Source of the DNA: Firmicutes bacterium ADurb.Bin300
GTDB lineage: Bacteria; Bacillota; Clostridia; Oscillospirales; Acutalibacteraceae
Assembly: GCA_002069015.1 (NCBI GenBank)
Contig: MWBL01000005.1
Coordinates: 1 to 64,000, forward strand
Direction of reading: 5' to 3'
DNA length: 64,000 nucleotides
Position numbers and translations under genes: made by a program. Of this stretch, positions 24,086 to 34,900 are shown in pieces. Every line of letters begins with the position of its first letter. Position 1 is the first letter of the stretch. The notes beneath the pieces were generated by a model, which saw only the letters and a list, made by a program, of their open reading frames with translations, ran no database searches and had not been told where the DNA came from.

Positions 24086-25459
24086 TTATCGGGTTTCGGC
24101 CTCGGGATTAAACCCTTTTTTCTTTAAAGACAGGATGGGTATAAATATAAACAGGGAGACAACCGCAGCCGCGATAAACATTACGGAGCCGGGCGCGGAG
24201 GTAGTCACGCCGTATTCATTTACATATTTGACTTCGTTAACCCTGCATACAAGGTTCCCGATAAAGGGTCCTACGACCATCGGTATTAGGACGAAGAAGA
24301 TCATCCTGACGCCCTGGAAAAGACCTGTTTTATCCTTCGGCGTAAAGTCGCGCACCGCGGCGTTGAGCATGATCATCAAAAGACCGTAGCCCAAAAGAGC
24401 CGGAATTGCCATGACGGCGAACACCGAAAGCTTCTTCGCGAAGCCCGCGAGCGTAAGACCTATAATAAAAACAACGATTGAAGCGATTATAAACCTGTCC
24501 TTGCCGAATTTATCGATGATTTTACCCATTGAAACTATGACGGCTACCACGGCGGCAAAGCCTGCCGCGGCGCCCGCTATCGACCCGGGCGTGAGGTTGC
24601 TTAAAAGATTGTCTAGGTCAAGTCCGAGACCGTTTGAGATATATATAAATATGTATGGAAAAAACACCTGTACCGCCGTCGAAAAGATACAGACGGACGC
24701 GAGGGCGAGGTACAGCCGGTTGTTTTCCCTTATAACCGACGGTTTGAAGCCGTAAATAAGCTCCCTGAAATACGAAGTGTCCTTTTTGACTTTGTCCCCG
24801 GAATCCTTTAAGGATACAATGCCTATAAGCCCGCAGACGGACACGACGCCGCCGAGCAGATAAAAAAACACCTGATAGCCGAAGTCCGTAATAACGCCCG
24901 CCAAAGCTATTACGGCGACCATCGCGGCGATGGGGAGTATGGCGAGAACGCTTTCCGCCGTAGCCCTGTTTTTAACCGTCGTAACGTCCGTGACCCACGC
25001 GTTGAAACAAGCATCGTTTGAGGAAGAACCCATAAAGGTCATAACACAGTCCAATACAATAACGCAGGACACTGTGAGGGTAAGTATCGCCGCTTCATCC
25101 GTAAGACCGAAAAGAGCTGAAGTATTTTCACGAGAAACGAAGCCGAAAGCGGCAGTCACAAGACCCCAGAGCACATAACCGAGGGAAATAAAGACCTTGC
25201 GCCTGCCGAGCTTATCGCTTAAGGTTCCGATAAGAAAGGTGGTAATAACAGCCGTGGCGGCACTCGCCGCGACCATAACGCTTATGGCGGTCATCACGTC
25301 AACTGAACCGTCCACCGCCGCCTGAGAAGCGCCGTGATAAACCGAATTGTAAAGGAAAGTGTTGAAGTACATATTCTCCACGTTCCACGCTATTTGCCCC
25401 ATAAATCCGAAAATGATGAGGTTGAACCAGATACGCCCGCCGAGCTTGCTTTTCTCCAA
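24086..25459 (-). CDS. MFS transporter (probable sugar transporter)
   Basis: A 457-aa, 12-segment major facilitator protein with motif A variant GTLSDKLGRRKVFISLG between segments 2 and 3 and a second-half copy GKIIDKFGKDRFIIAS. Starts at TTG 25459 behind AAGGGGATGAG. Co-transcription with a DUF4091 hydrolase points to uptake of an oligosaccharide or glycoside. It is the first gene of the four-gene leftward operon. Confidence 0.88.
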   Translation of the reverse strand: MEKSKLGGRIWFNLIIFGFMGQIAWNVENMYFNTFLYNSVYHGASQAAVDGSVDVMTAISVMVAASAATAVITTFLIGTLSDKLGRRKVFISLGYVLWGLVTAAFGFVSRENTSALFGLTDEAAILTLTVSCVIVLDCVMTFMGSSSNDACFNAWVTDVTTVKNRATAESVLAILPIAAMVAVIALAGVITDFGYQVFFYLLGGVVSVCGLIGIVSLKDSGDKVKKDTSYFRELIYGFKPSVIRENNRLYLALASVCIFSTAVQVFFPYIFIYISNGLGLDLDNLLSNLTPGSIAGAAAGFAAVVAVIVSMGKIIDKFGKDRFIIASIVVFIIGLTLAGFAKKLSVFAVMAIPALLGYGLLMIMLNAAVRDFTPKDKTGLFQGVRMIFFVLIPMVVGPFIGNLVCRVNEVKYVNEYGVTTSAPGSVMFIAAAVVSLFIFIPILSLKKKGFNPEAETR

Positions 25460-25952
25460 AAACTCATCCCCTTATTTTCCTTTTTCCATTATATAGTTAT
25501 ATAAACATGTTGTCAATAATACCGTAATTCAATTGCCTACGAATGTATTAACGATGTTGCGAATCAAAGAATATGGTAATATAATTAAAATAGGCGGAAA
25601 AAGGGTTTATATGTTATTGCTCTAAGCTCCTGTATTTATTAATATTAAAGGATGCGTGGGATGGAACTTGTTAGAAAAAGTATATCGGTTCGTTTGGTTC
25701 TCTTTTTATTACCTCACAGAACTTTAACTTGAATAAAATTTTTCTGACTGTTGCGGGAGCTGTATCAGTATTTTTCGATACCGAAAGACAGCGCGATCCG
25801 AGCGCGGCTTTCATTCAAAAGCGGCCTCTTCGGAAGAATAATTGTTTTGTGAGCGCGCTCTTTGTCCCGCCTGAAAAAGCGCGGGACTATTTTCGTTTAA
25901 ATGGGTAATAATTAAAAATAATCTGTCTCGATGTTTACAAAGGAGAAAATCT
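25460..25952. other. Intergenic region, no supported gene
   Basis: Divergent interval between the MFS operon and the radical SAM gene. A 23-codon ORF at 25661 (AAAGGATGCGTGGG before ATG) and an overlapping open frame to 25908 are visible, but neither has recognisable features. Confidence 0.4.
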
Positions 25953-26003
25953 ATGTTAAAATCACAAATACGCATACGCTTTTTGGGAAGGAGATTTAGG
26001 TAA
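25953..26003 (+). CDS. 16-aa arginine-rich ORF directly before the radical SAM gene
   Basis: MLKSQIRIRFLGRRFR, with a strong ribosome site (AAAGGAGAAAATCT). Its TAA is immediately followed by the ATG of the radical SAM gene, whose own ribosome site (GGAAGGAG) lies inside this ORF. It may be a translational-coupling leader or a small peptide substrate. Confidence 0.45.
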   Translation: MLKSQIRIRFLGRRFR

Positions 26004-27503
26004 ATGGCTATGAAGCACAAAACCCAGCACGCGTCGGCTTCATTTATACTTGATAAGATTTTAAGTTATGTCGATAAGGACCCTGAAAAAAATCTGCTCG
26101 AGCTGCTTGTAAGGGCTGAAAAGATTTTTGGAGGACTCTTTCCCGAGAAATACTTCGCCGCTCTGAAAAGCGGGGTCTATGACCCTGATAACGTATACCG
26201 CAAGCTCGCCCTGAGCATTATTTCCGACGTTGACAGGAACGATATTAAGACGATGCTTTTAGCGCTCGGACTTCACGCGGGATATTACGGGACCAAAACC
26301 GTAAGGGAGAACCGCGACAAATTAGGCTGCAATATCCCGTGGACAATATTGTTTGACCCCACAAGCGCCTGCAACCGCAAATGCAAGGGCTGCTGGTCTG
26401 CACAGTACGGGCATGAGCAGAACCTTACGCTTGACGAGATGAGAAGCATCGTTTCGCAGGGCAAGGATATGGGTACGCACAATTATATGCTGACCGGCGG
26501 CGAGCCCCTGATGAGAAAAGATGATGTTTTAACCCTCTGTAAGGAAAATACGGACTGTTTCTTTCTCATCTATACAAACGCTTCGCTTATTGACCAACAG
26601 CTTTGTGACGATATTCACAAGGCGGGGAATATAACTCTTGCACTGAGTATTGAGGGCGAAAGGGAGTATAACGATTTTCGCAGAGGCGAGGGCACTTATG
26701 ACAAAACCGTAGCCGCGATGAAGCTTTTAAGGCAAAACAAGGTTCTGTTCGGCGTGTCGGTCTGCTACACGCAAAAGAATATCCCGAGCGTGACTGATGA
26801 GTCGTTTTTGGATTTTCTTGTGGAAAACGGCGCGAAATACGCGTGGTACTTTAACTATATGCCGTTGGGGAAGGGCGCCGACAAGCGGCTTATCCCGACT
26901 CCCGAGCAGAGAAAGTTTATGTACGGGTGGATGAAGAAGATCAGGAACGCGAAGACGGGCAAGCCGTTATTCGTTGTGGATTTTCAGGATGACGGCGAAT
27001 ATGTCGGCGGCTGCATCGCGGGCGGCAGGAACTATTTCCATATCAATTCCGCGGGCGATATTGAGCCTTGCGTGTTTATTCATTATTCAGACTCTAATAT
27101 TCGTACACATACACTTCTGCAGGCGCTGAAAAACCCGCTCTTTATGGCTTACAGAAAAAATCAGCCTTTCAATGAAAATCATCTGCGCCCTTGTCCTATG
27201 CTCGAAAACCCGGACAGACTGCGCGAAATTATAAAAAAGACAGGAGCAAAGTCTTCAGACCTTCTCTCTCAGGAGGATGTTGAAACCCTTTGCAGTAAAT
27301 GTGATGCTTTTGCCGCAGCGTGGGAGTCTATAGCAGATGAGCTTTGGAATTCAACCTCACATCCCCAAAACCGCACACAGTATTACAGGGACACTCCCGA
27401 GGGCAGGGAAGAAGCTGAAAGAGAGAAAAACAACTCTAATGTGACGGGGCAAGCAGCAATAGAAATAGTTTCCGCGATACCACCGTCAAAGAAGAATTCT
27501 TAA
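26004..27503 (+). CDS. Radical SAM protein with SPASM-like C-terminus
   Basis: A 499-aa radical SAM enzyme. An N-terminal helical region of ~110 residues precedes the [4Fe-4S] motif CNRKCKGCW (around 123-131), the GGEP motif MLTGGEPL and the later strand motifs. A C-terminal cysteine set (GGCIAGGRNYFHINSAGDIEPCVF, CPMLENPD, CSKC) is consistent with auxiliary clusters of SPASM type. Substrate unknown. Related Clostridia proteins carry the same helical N-terminus. It is preceded by a 16-codon ORF with direct stop-start contact. Confidence 0.85.
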   Translation: MAMKHKTQHASASFILDKILSYVDKDPEKNLLELLVRAEKIFGGLFPEKYFAALKSGVYDPDNVYRKLALSIISDVDRNDIKTMLLALGLHAGYYGTKTVRENRDKLGCNIPWTILFDPTSACNRKCKGCWSAQYGHEQNLTLDEMRSIVSQGKDMGTHNYMLTGGEPLMRKDDVLTLCKENTDCFFLIYTNASLIDQQLCDDIHKAGNITLALSIEGEREYNDFRRGEGTYDKTVAAMKLLRQNKVLFGVSVCYTQKNIPSVTDESFLDFLVENGAKYAWYFNYMPLGKGADKRLIPTPEQRKFMYGWMKKIRNAKTGKPLFVVDFQDDGEYVGGCIAGGRNYFHINSAGDIEPCVFIHYSDSNIRTHTLLQALKNPLFMAYRKNQPFNENHLRPCPMLENPDRLREIIKKTGAKSSDLLSQEDVETLCSKCDAFAAAWESIADELWNSTSHPQNRTQYYRDTPEGREEAEREKNNSNVTGQAAIEIVSAIPPSKKNS

Positions 27504-27541
27504 TAGGTGCTCGAAAACTATCTTTAAACCTAACAAAAGAG

Positions 27542-27588
27542 GAAAGACCGCACCGAAGGATAAAACCTTTAGTGTGGTTTTCTTTTTA
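27542..27588 (+). terminator. Terminator of the radical SAM gene
   Basis: Stem GAAAGACCGCAC / GTGTGGTTTTC with G-U pairs, loop of about 18 bases, then TTTTT. Confidence 0.65.
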
Positions 27589-28073
27589 CAGTGCTCTTGA
27601 GAGATTACGGAATTCATGATATTATGTTATTAATATGGCATATAAAGATAATTATTATAAACGTCGGGAACTGCTAATCGCAAAAAATGAATAAGTCGAC
27701 CTTAATGGGATGCCGTCCGCGCCAACCTCGTTCAGCGACTTCTAAGGCAACAGAAGTTTGTTATCGACTATATCCGGTTCTATCAGTATGCCAAATGAAA
27801 TGAGCTGCTTATACCATTTATTAATACAATCGGAATTAGTATTCAGCGATTTTTTCATCTAAGAGCCGAACACTGTCATCTGCCGGTATTATTTTTTCTG
27901 CAACAAATCCATCAATTTTTAGTTGCATTTCTTTTCTGTAGACTGTATAATTTACTTGGTTATTTGTGTTTTTCATCAATTACAATTATACCAAAAAACA
28001 GAGCTTTTTGCACTGCTTTCGCAGACAATTAGCTCCGTTTTTTTGAGACCGTTTTGCTACAGCCCCTTGTGTC
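27589..28073. other. Decayed intergenic region with a transposase remnant
   Basis: Apart from the transposase fragment at 27836-27976 no intact gene is seen. Open but start-less minus-strand frames between 27650 and 27830 may be further remnants of the same insertion sequence. Confidence 0.4.
27836..27976 (-). pseudogene. N-terminal fragment of an IS1182-type transposase
   Basis: A 46-codon piece containing QLKIDGFVAEKIIPADDSVRLLDE, the N-terminal signature of IS1182/IS5-superfamily transposases (x-IPxDDxVRLLDE). It then stops. The catalytic DDE domain is missing. Confidence 0.6.
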
Positions 28074-29000
28074 TTAGTACGAGATATTTCCATTCTTGAA
28101 TTCATATGTTGCATCTTCCTTGAAAATTAAAACCTCTTTGTCTTCAGGCATAAAAAACATGTGCTCACGGTCTGCCTTATAATCGTAATAGGATATGTAT
28201 AATAATATGTGCTTCGTATTAAAATCCAAATTGCAATTAGGTACCGATATTGTTAAGCCGTCAAAAACAGCTTTATGGGGCTGAGAGTCCGCAAAAACAA
28301 TTTCTCCCTCACCGACAAAATCCATTTGTAAAGGCTCATACCAAATAGAGTCGGGATTTACCCCCTTAAAGGATAAAGTAAAGGATTCAACATAATCCCG
28401 CGTCACGGATATCTTGCTCAAATGGACATCTGTCAGCGTATAATTTAATAGTGTATATTCAGATGACATCGATACGATTTCCGTGTTATAAAAATAGCCG
28501 TCATCTCCAAAATCCTTCTTGCACAGGATGTTTGGGATTATAAAGACAGCTGCAATAATTATAAATATTATAAAACCGGAAACCGAAGAGGTCTTTTTTT
28601 TCATCGTTTTCACCTGAACGGGTTGCTGTGTTGCCATCCTGTATTGCGGCTGCCTGCCAGAAGCGTCGTCATGAGGGGTATAAGGAGGCTTTCCCTGTGA
28701 GAGCTTCTCTCCGTTCCCATAGAACGCCCCCCTTCGCTCCTCCTCCTTAATTTGAGGGTTTTGCTGCTGCTTAATAATTTCCTGTATTTCCTTCCAAGCC
28801 GATGGAAGCTGTCGGATAATATTTTTCTCGGAGGTTTTTTCCTTCACAAGAGGTCGATTATTCGTTCTTTTTTCCCCATAAATATTAAAGTTTACGTATT
28901 TTGCAACATCAGAATTTTCCCGAGGCACTAAAGCGCCGCACCTTGGGCAAAAATTATTTTCCCTTGCTAAAAATGTTTTGCAAACAGGGCAAAGCATCAA
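28074..29000 (-). CDS. Zinc-ribbon membrane protein, unknown function
   Basis: A 308-aa protein with an N-terminal double-CxxC zinc ribbon (CPVCKTFLARENNFCPRCGA, residues 4-22), a ~110-residue polar, low-complexity linker, one membrane segment (about 142-162) and a C-terminal extracytoplasmic domain of ~140 residues. Zinc-ribbon-plus-anchor proteins of this layout are common and uncharacterised in Clostridia. Its start overlaps the stop of the lipoprotein gene upstream, so the two are co-translated and may work together in the cell envelope. Confidence 0.7.
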   Translation of the reverse strand: MMLCPVCKTFLARENNFCPRCGALVPRENSDVAKYVNFNIYGEKRTNNRPLVKEKTSEKNIIRQLPSAWKEIQEIIKQQQNPQIKEEERRGAFYGNGEKLSQGKPPYTPHDDASGRQPQYRMATQQPVQVKTMKKKTSSVSGFIIFIIIAAVFIIPNILCKKDFGDDGYFYNTEIVSMSSEYTLLNYTLTDVHLSKISVTRDYVESFTLSFKGVNPDSIWYEPLQMDFVGEGEIVFADSQPHKAVFDGLTISVPNCNLDFNTKHILLYISYYDYKADREHMFFMPEDKEVLIFKEDATYEFKNGNISY

Positions 29001-29992
29001 TCATTTCCCCCTTTTGTCTTTATAATACGGTTATATATACTCTCAGCTTTTGATTGGAAAACATTCGCTTGATAAGAGCTTTCGGAGGCTATCAGGGATT
29101 TAAGCTCCTCGCCTTTAAGCTTCCTTAGAGCGTACAAATAATTATCGGTAAAATAATCACTTCCCACCTCAATGCTTTCCTTAATTACGAGAAAAACGTT
29201 TTTCTCGCAGACAACAACAATCGCGGTATCAGCTTTTGCGGCGGCAACTTCATCAAAGAAGCTGCCAGGATAATAAGGACTCCCCCTTTTTAATACCACA
29301 GTTTCAGGCGCGTTCCCAATATGGTTCCTGCTGAGCCTTGAGGCGGCTGCCTCGAAGGTTAATTCTCCGTCGCTAATTTGCTTAGCCGCTTTTTCATAAT
29401 CCGCCGTAAGAAGCTCCTTATCCAGCTCGGAAAGCTCTGATATTTCTCCGTTCTCTTTCGTTTCGGTAAAATAACCGTTAATGCTTTTGAATACGATAAA
29501 GTACTTATTCAAACACGAGAGAACATCTTCTTCGGATGCCTGATTTTGCCCGCCCTCTCCGTAATAAGCTTTCAAAAGCGAGGTTTCGTATGCTTCACTT
29601 TCGAAAATTTTATGCACAGTCTGCTTAGAAATACCGATTTTATTGTAATAATTTCCGTACACTGCCCAAAAATCAGAAAGCCTTTCTGACAGCTCGGTCT
29701 TTTCCGACGGGGACAAAATAATTCCCCTTTTTGCCGCAGAGGTGTTAACCTTAACGTAATATCTAACCCCTTCTGTCGCCTCAATTATTATTTCTGATGA
29801 TGTTTTTTTCCCTTTTTTATCTATTACCGAGTTTAAGAAATACGCATAAACCTCATCATCAACGGGACTGTTTCCGATAAGGAGCGCAGGAGCGCTTGCA
29901 CTGCATGATGTAAAGAGGAGTATTGCGACAAGCATAATAAAAATTAATTTTTTATGAGTTTGCAGGGTAATCAAATTTTTCTCTCCAGACAT
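28997..29992 (-). CDS. Foldase-like lipoprotein (SurA/PrsA N-domain type)
   Basis: A 331-aa protein with a lipoprotein signal (hydrophobic segment 15-28 and lipobox LFTSC, cysteine about residue 30), then a helical domain beginning GNSPVDDEVYAYFLNSVIDKK, similar to the N-terminal chaperone domain of SurA/PrsA-like peptidyl-prolyl isomerases, and a C-terminal part in the position of a parvulin domain that lacks a clear parvulin signature. Probably an envelope protein-folding factor. Its stop overlaps the zinc-ribbon gene. Confidence 0.65.
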   Translation of the reverse strand: MSGEKNLITLQTHKKLIFIMLVAILLFTSCSASAPALLIGNSPVDDEVYAYFLNSVIDKKGKKTSSEIIIEATEGVRYYVKVNTSAAKRGIILSPSEKTELSERLSDFWAVYGNYYNKIGISKQTVHKIFESEAYETSLLKAYYGEGGQNQASEEDVLSCLNKYFIVFKSINGYFTETKENGEISELSELDKELLTADYEKAAKQISDGELTFEAAASRLSRNHIGNAPETVVLKRGSPYYPGSFFDEVAAAKADTAIVVVCEKNVFLVIKESIEVGSDYFTDNYLYALRKLKGEELKSLIASESSYQANVFQSKAESIYNRIIKTKGGND

Positions 29993-30084
29993 TTTTCTCT
30001 ATAGATATTTTACACTATTTACTTCTTTTTGTATATAGTTAAAGAAATCAAAAAAGAACAATTTGTTAACAGACTTTTTTTCTA

Positions 30085-30113
30085 TTGTAAAAAATTTTTC
30101 TGTCTGTTATACT
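30085..30113 (+). promoter_or_regulatory. Probable promoter of the acyl-CoA ligase operon
   Basis: TTGTAA (30085-30090), a 17-bp spacer and TATACT (30108-30113), 45 bases before the ATG. Confidence 0.6.
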
Positions 30114-30157
30114 TCAAGCATATATAATAGCAACAATTATTTTATCGGGAGGTTGAA

Positions 30158-31894
30158 ATGGATAACAATTGCGCGTTTTATGAAATCCGAGAAATTGAAA
30201 ATTTCAGGCAGCTTTTTGAACAAAGTGCCGCTCTTTTCCCCGGGAGACCCGCATTCAGACTAAAAGGCGAAAACGGTTCGTTTATAGATATAACCTTCCC
30301 CTCGCTTTTGAAAACAGTATATTCTTTATCAAGGGCTATGGTCGACTTAGGCCTATCGGGCAAAAAAATCGCAGTTATAGGCAAAAACTCTTTCAATTGG
30401 TGCTGCACATATCTTGCGGTAACCTTCGGGGTAGGTGTAATAGTTCCGATTGACAAGGAGCTGCCCCCGGATGAAATTGCCAATATTATAAACATTTCCG
30501 GCACCTGCGCAATATTCTTTGATGATACCGAAGAAGAAAAGCTCGCCGCGGCTATGGGAGAGCTTCCGGAAGAGCTTATTCTTGTTGCCTTCCATAAACA
30601 GGAAGACGAAGGAAGGTATCTTTCTTATAATAAGCTGTTAGAAGCGGGCAAAGCTGTAATAAACTCAGGCGATGACAGTATAAAAGAACTCCCGATAGAT
30701 AATAAGGCCCTGTCCGTTCTTTTGTATACCTCGGGTACTACGGGAATTGCTAAGGGTGTAATGCTCAGTCAGTATAATATTTGCTCAGATATAATGATGC
30801 TCTCGGGAGTTGTAAAAATTTATCCCGAGGATGTCCTTCTTTCTATCCTCCCTCTTCACCATACCTATGAATGCTCCCTGAGCTTCTTGATGATGTTGTA
30901 TTCGGGGGGTTGTGTGTGTTTTTGTGAAGGATTAAGGCACATACAAAGAAATATGCAGGAATACGAGCCCACACTTTTCGTCACCGTTCCTCTTATGCTT
31001 GAAAAAATCCATGCGCGTATACTTAAAAAAGCAAATGAAACCAAAGTAAGCAAGCTCGCTCTTTCTGTAGGAAAGGCTCTTTCCTCGGCTACAACGGCAC
31101 TGGGCGTTAATATTAACGATAGAATTTTCCACGAAATAAAAAAGAATTTCGGCGGAAAGGTGCGTATGATAATAACCGGCGCCGCGGCGATTAACCCGCA
31201 GATAGTCAAGGATTTCAAGACCTTCGGGATGCCCGTATACTTAGGTTACGGACTTACTGAGTGCTCTCCTCTCGTAATAGGGAACAATGACCGTCTTCAG
31301 TTATCAGACAGTGTCGGCGTGCCTCTCCCCGGAGTAAGCGTAAAAATCAGAAATCCCGACACAAACGCAGTCGGTGAAATTCTTATTAAGGGTCCGATGG
31401 TTATGCTCGGTTATTATGAAGACCAACAGGCTACCGATGCAGTATTTGATGAGGACGGGTGGTTCTGTACGGGCGACTTGGGCAGTGTTGATGAGGACGG
31501 CCATTACAGAATTGTCGGAAGAATTAAAAATGTCATCGTCACCAAAAACGGTAAAAACATTTACCCTGAGGAGGTTGAGTACTATCTTAACAACCATCCT
31601 TTTGTATCCGAAAGCATTGTTTTCGGGTCAGATAATACCGATGAAGTCGAAGATACGACTGTTCAAGCTAAAATATTCCCCGATTTGGATGCAATTACGG
31701 ATAAATTCAAGAATAAGACTCCGTCTAAAGAGGAAATATTTAAGGCTGTTTCCGATGCTGTAAAAGAGGTTAATAAAAAGCTTCCCAAATATAAGAATAT
31801 AAGACGTTTTGATATAAGAGATATTGAATTCGTTAAAACCACGACCAATAAAATAAAGCGATATGCGAATCTTAATGACTCTGAAAATAAATAA
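30158..31894 (+). CDS. AMP-binding long-chain fatty acid-CoA ligase
   Basis: A 578-aa ANL-superfamily adenylating enzyme. The P-loop YTSGTTGIAKGVMLSQ lies around residues 190-205; further motifs are GYGLTECSPLV, DGWFCTGDLGSVDEDGHYRIVGRIKN and the C-terminal catalytic lysine region PKYKNIRRFDIRDIEFVKTTTNKIKRY. It activates a carboxylate, most likely a fatty acid, to the acyl-AMP and then a thioester. GGGAGGTTGAA precedes the ATG. It is the first gene of a tight operon with GH38, yfbR and gtrA (gaps 15-21 bases). Confidence 0.9.
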   Translation: MDNNCAFYEIREIENFRQLFEQSAALFPGRPAFRLKGENGSFIDITFPSLLKTVYSLSRAMVDLGLSGKKIAVIGKNSFNWCCTYLAVTFGVGVIVPIDKELPPDEIANIINISGTCAIFFDDTEEEKLAAAMGELPEELILVAFHKQEDEGRYLSYNKLLEAGKAVINSGDDSIKELPIDNKALSVLLYTSGTTGIAKGVMLSQYNICSDIMMLSGVVKIYPEDVLLSILPLHHTYECSLSFLMMLYSGGCVCFCEGLRHIQRNMQEYEPTLFVTVPLMLEKIHARILKKANETKVSKLALSVGKALSSATTALGVNINDRIFHEIKKNFGGKVRMIITGAAAINPQIVKDFKTFGMPVYLGYGLTECSPLVIGNNDRLQLSDSVGVPLPGVSVKIRNPDTNAVGEILIKGPMVMLGYYEDQQATDAVFDEDGWFCTGDLGSVDEDGHYRIVGRIKNVIVTKNGKNIYPEEVEYYLNNHPFVSESIVFGSDNTDEVEDTTVQAKIFPDLDAITDKFKNKTPSKEEIFKAVSDAVKEVNKKLPKYKNIRRFDIRDIEFVKTTTNKIKRYANLNDSENK

Positions 31895-31915
31895 ACAAAC
31901 AAAGGGAGCGATATT

Positions 31916-34900
31916 ATGTCACACTTTGACGTCAAATTCCTTGATAAAAACTCTGAACGCTATATGCTGTCAAAGCGCATTATGCAATTTTGCTCGGACA
32001 TCAAAAGCGAAAGGTTCATAACACAGAGCGAGGGAACAGGGGATTTTCTTTACAGGGACGGTCAATATACCTTTGCGCAGCGCAACGAGGGCGAATGGAC
32101 TCCCTTTGATTGTGACAGAGATTATTGGGGCTACAGGGAATGCTATTGCTGGTTTAAGCAAACCGTAAAGGTACCCGCGCAATTCGCCGGTCAAGCGGTT
32201 TATTATAAAATTATCCCTTATTTATCAGAATGGAGAACAACAAACCCGCAGCTGATAATTTATGTAAACGGTAAAATGATTCAGGGCATGGACTCTAATC
32301 ATCAGGACGTTATTATTACAAATAACGCTAAAGCAGGCGAAGAGTTCGAAATATACATAAATGCCCATGCCGACGCCAGGGAATTCAAGTCGGAGCTTAA
32401 AATGAAAGCTCAGATTTTTACTGTAGACCCCATAGCCGTTAAGCTTTATTTTGACTTGATAACACCTTTAGAAGTTGCCAACCTCTATTCCGGAGACAGT
32501 AATGAAAGAGTCAATCTGGTAAAAGCCTTGAACACGGCTGTCAATATGGTTGATTTGGACGCAATTGATGTTGAGGATTTCAGGAATTCGGCTAAAAACG
32601 CGTGCGATTACCTCGAAAAAGAGGTTTACGGTAAAAAGGGCGAGGCTACCGCATATTGCGTAGGTCATACACATATAGACGTTGCCTGGCTTTGGAGGCT
32701 GCGCCAGACGCGTGATAAGACGGGACGTTCATTTGCTACCGTACTTAAATATATGGAGGAATACCCGAACTATATTTTTATGTCCCCTCAAGCGCAGCTG
32801 TATGACTTCGTCAAGCACGATTACCCGGAACTTTACGAAGGAATTAAGCAGAGAATTAAAGAGGGCCGCTGGGAAGCCGAGGGCAGTATGTGGGTCGAGG
32901 CAGACACCAACGTCGCGTCGGGCGAAGCTTTGGTTCGCCAATTCCTTGTGGGAAAGCGCTTTTTCAGGAATGAGTTCGGAGTTGACAATAAAATCATGTG
33001 GCTTCCCGATGTCTTCGGATACAGCGCAGCACTTCCGCAGATCATTAAAAAATCGGGAATTGATTACTTTATGACCACAAAAATAAGCTGGAATGAATAT
33101 AACCGTCTCCCCTTCGATACCTTCCGGTGGCAGGGCATAGACGGCACAAAGGTGCTATCGCATTTCTCCCCCGGCGGCGGCAAAAGCGATGATTACCGTG
33201 AGAGCTTTCAGACAACTTATAACGTTTACCTTTCTCCCCGTCAGATTATCGGCGGACCCACAAGAGAGATGCTTGAACACGACAAGCGTATGGCAAAAGG
33301 TATAGAGGGCTGTCCCGTAACAGTTCAAAGCACTGCGCGAAACTTCTTTGAGCAGCTGCAAAAGGATGTTTCCGGTAACCGCTTTCTTCCAATATGGGTT
33401 GGCGAGTTGTACCTTGAATTCCACAGGGGTACCCTAACCTCAGAAGCAAGGAACAAAAAATACAACCGAAAATCGGAATGCCTTTATCACGATGTCGAAA
33501 CTCTTTCCGCAATAGCCGGAGCCGTAGGCAAATTTAATTATCCGCACGAGAGACTTCTGGAAAACTGGAAGCTTATACTGCTTAACCAATTCCATGATAT
33601 TCTTCCCGGCTCTTCTATCCCCGAGGTATATAAGGACAGCGCTCTTCAATACGAGGAGGTTCTCAAAAACGGGCGGCAGATGCTTTCCGGGGCTATAAAC
33701 GCAATTGTTTCCGCAATTAAGCTTTCGGGCAATTCCTTTGTAGTATTCAATACTTTAGGTTTTGAAAGAAAAGACATAGCCTGTACCGATGCGCCTAAAA
33801 ATAAAGACTTCAAGCTTCTGAACGGAAAAGGGGAAGAGATCCCCTACCAAATCTATGACGGCAAAATATTCTTTATCGCCGCAGTTCCCGCAAAGGGCTG
33901 GAGCGTATACACAATAGCGGAAGGCAGCACAGCTCCTTTTGCAAAAGTAGAGGCTGATATCGAGGGTGCGAGGACCGATGCTTTCCTGGTGGATTTTGAT
34001 GAAAATCTTAATATTGAAAAGCTCCTTCATAAGGACAGCGGCAGAAGCGTATCAGGTGAAAAAGGTCTTCTCGGAAAGCTGATTGCATTTGAGGATCGCC
34101 CCCATAACCACGATGCTTGGGACATAAAATGCTACTTCGAGGAAAAGAGCCGGGATATAACACAGGCAGATGAAAAAGAGCTTGTAACAAACGGTCCCGT
34201 TATGGCTGTGTATAAGGCTGTCAGAAGCTTCCGCAAATCTAAGATTACTCAATACATTTATATTTATAAAGCTTTGCCTAGAATTGATATAAAATATGTT
34301 GTCGATTGGAAGGACAGTCACATTGCGCTAAAGGCCGATTATCCCGTAGATGTAAACGCCAACAGGGCGACCTTTGATATCCAGTTTGGCAACCTCGAGC
34401 GCTCTACGACACGCAACACAAGCTGGGATTTTGCCCAGTTTGAGGTTTCCATGCATAAATGGGCAGACCTTTCTGACAGAAGCTTCGGCTTTGCCGTTAT
34501 TAACGACTGTAAGTACGGAGTTGATGTCAAGGATGGTCACATAAGACCAACTCTGCTTCGCTCACCCGTCGGTCATCATCCTTTGCAGGATAAGCATCTG
34601 CATGAGTTTACCTTCTCGCTTTATCCGCATGAAGGAGGCCCGGATGAAAGCAACCTTTCCGATGAGGGCTATAATGTAAACTTCCCGCTTTATGTAAAAC
34701 AAGCCGATAAGGGCGGTAATGAGCTTGAGGGCAGATATTCATTTATCAATGCAAGCGCATCTAATATTGTAATCGAAACTATAAAGGTTGCCGAAGATTC
34801 GGACAGCATCATAGTCAGAGCCTTTGAAACCTGGAATAAAAAGACTCCTTGCTCCCTTACAATAGGCGCAACCGTCGTTTCGGCGTCGGAATGCAATCTT

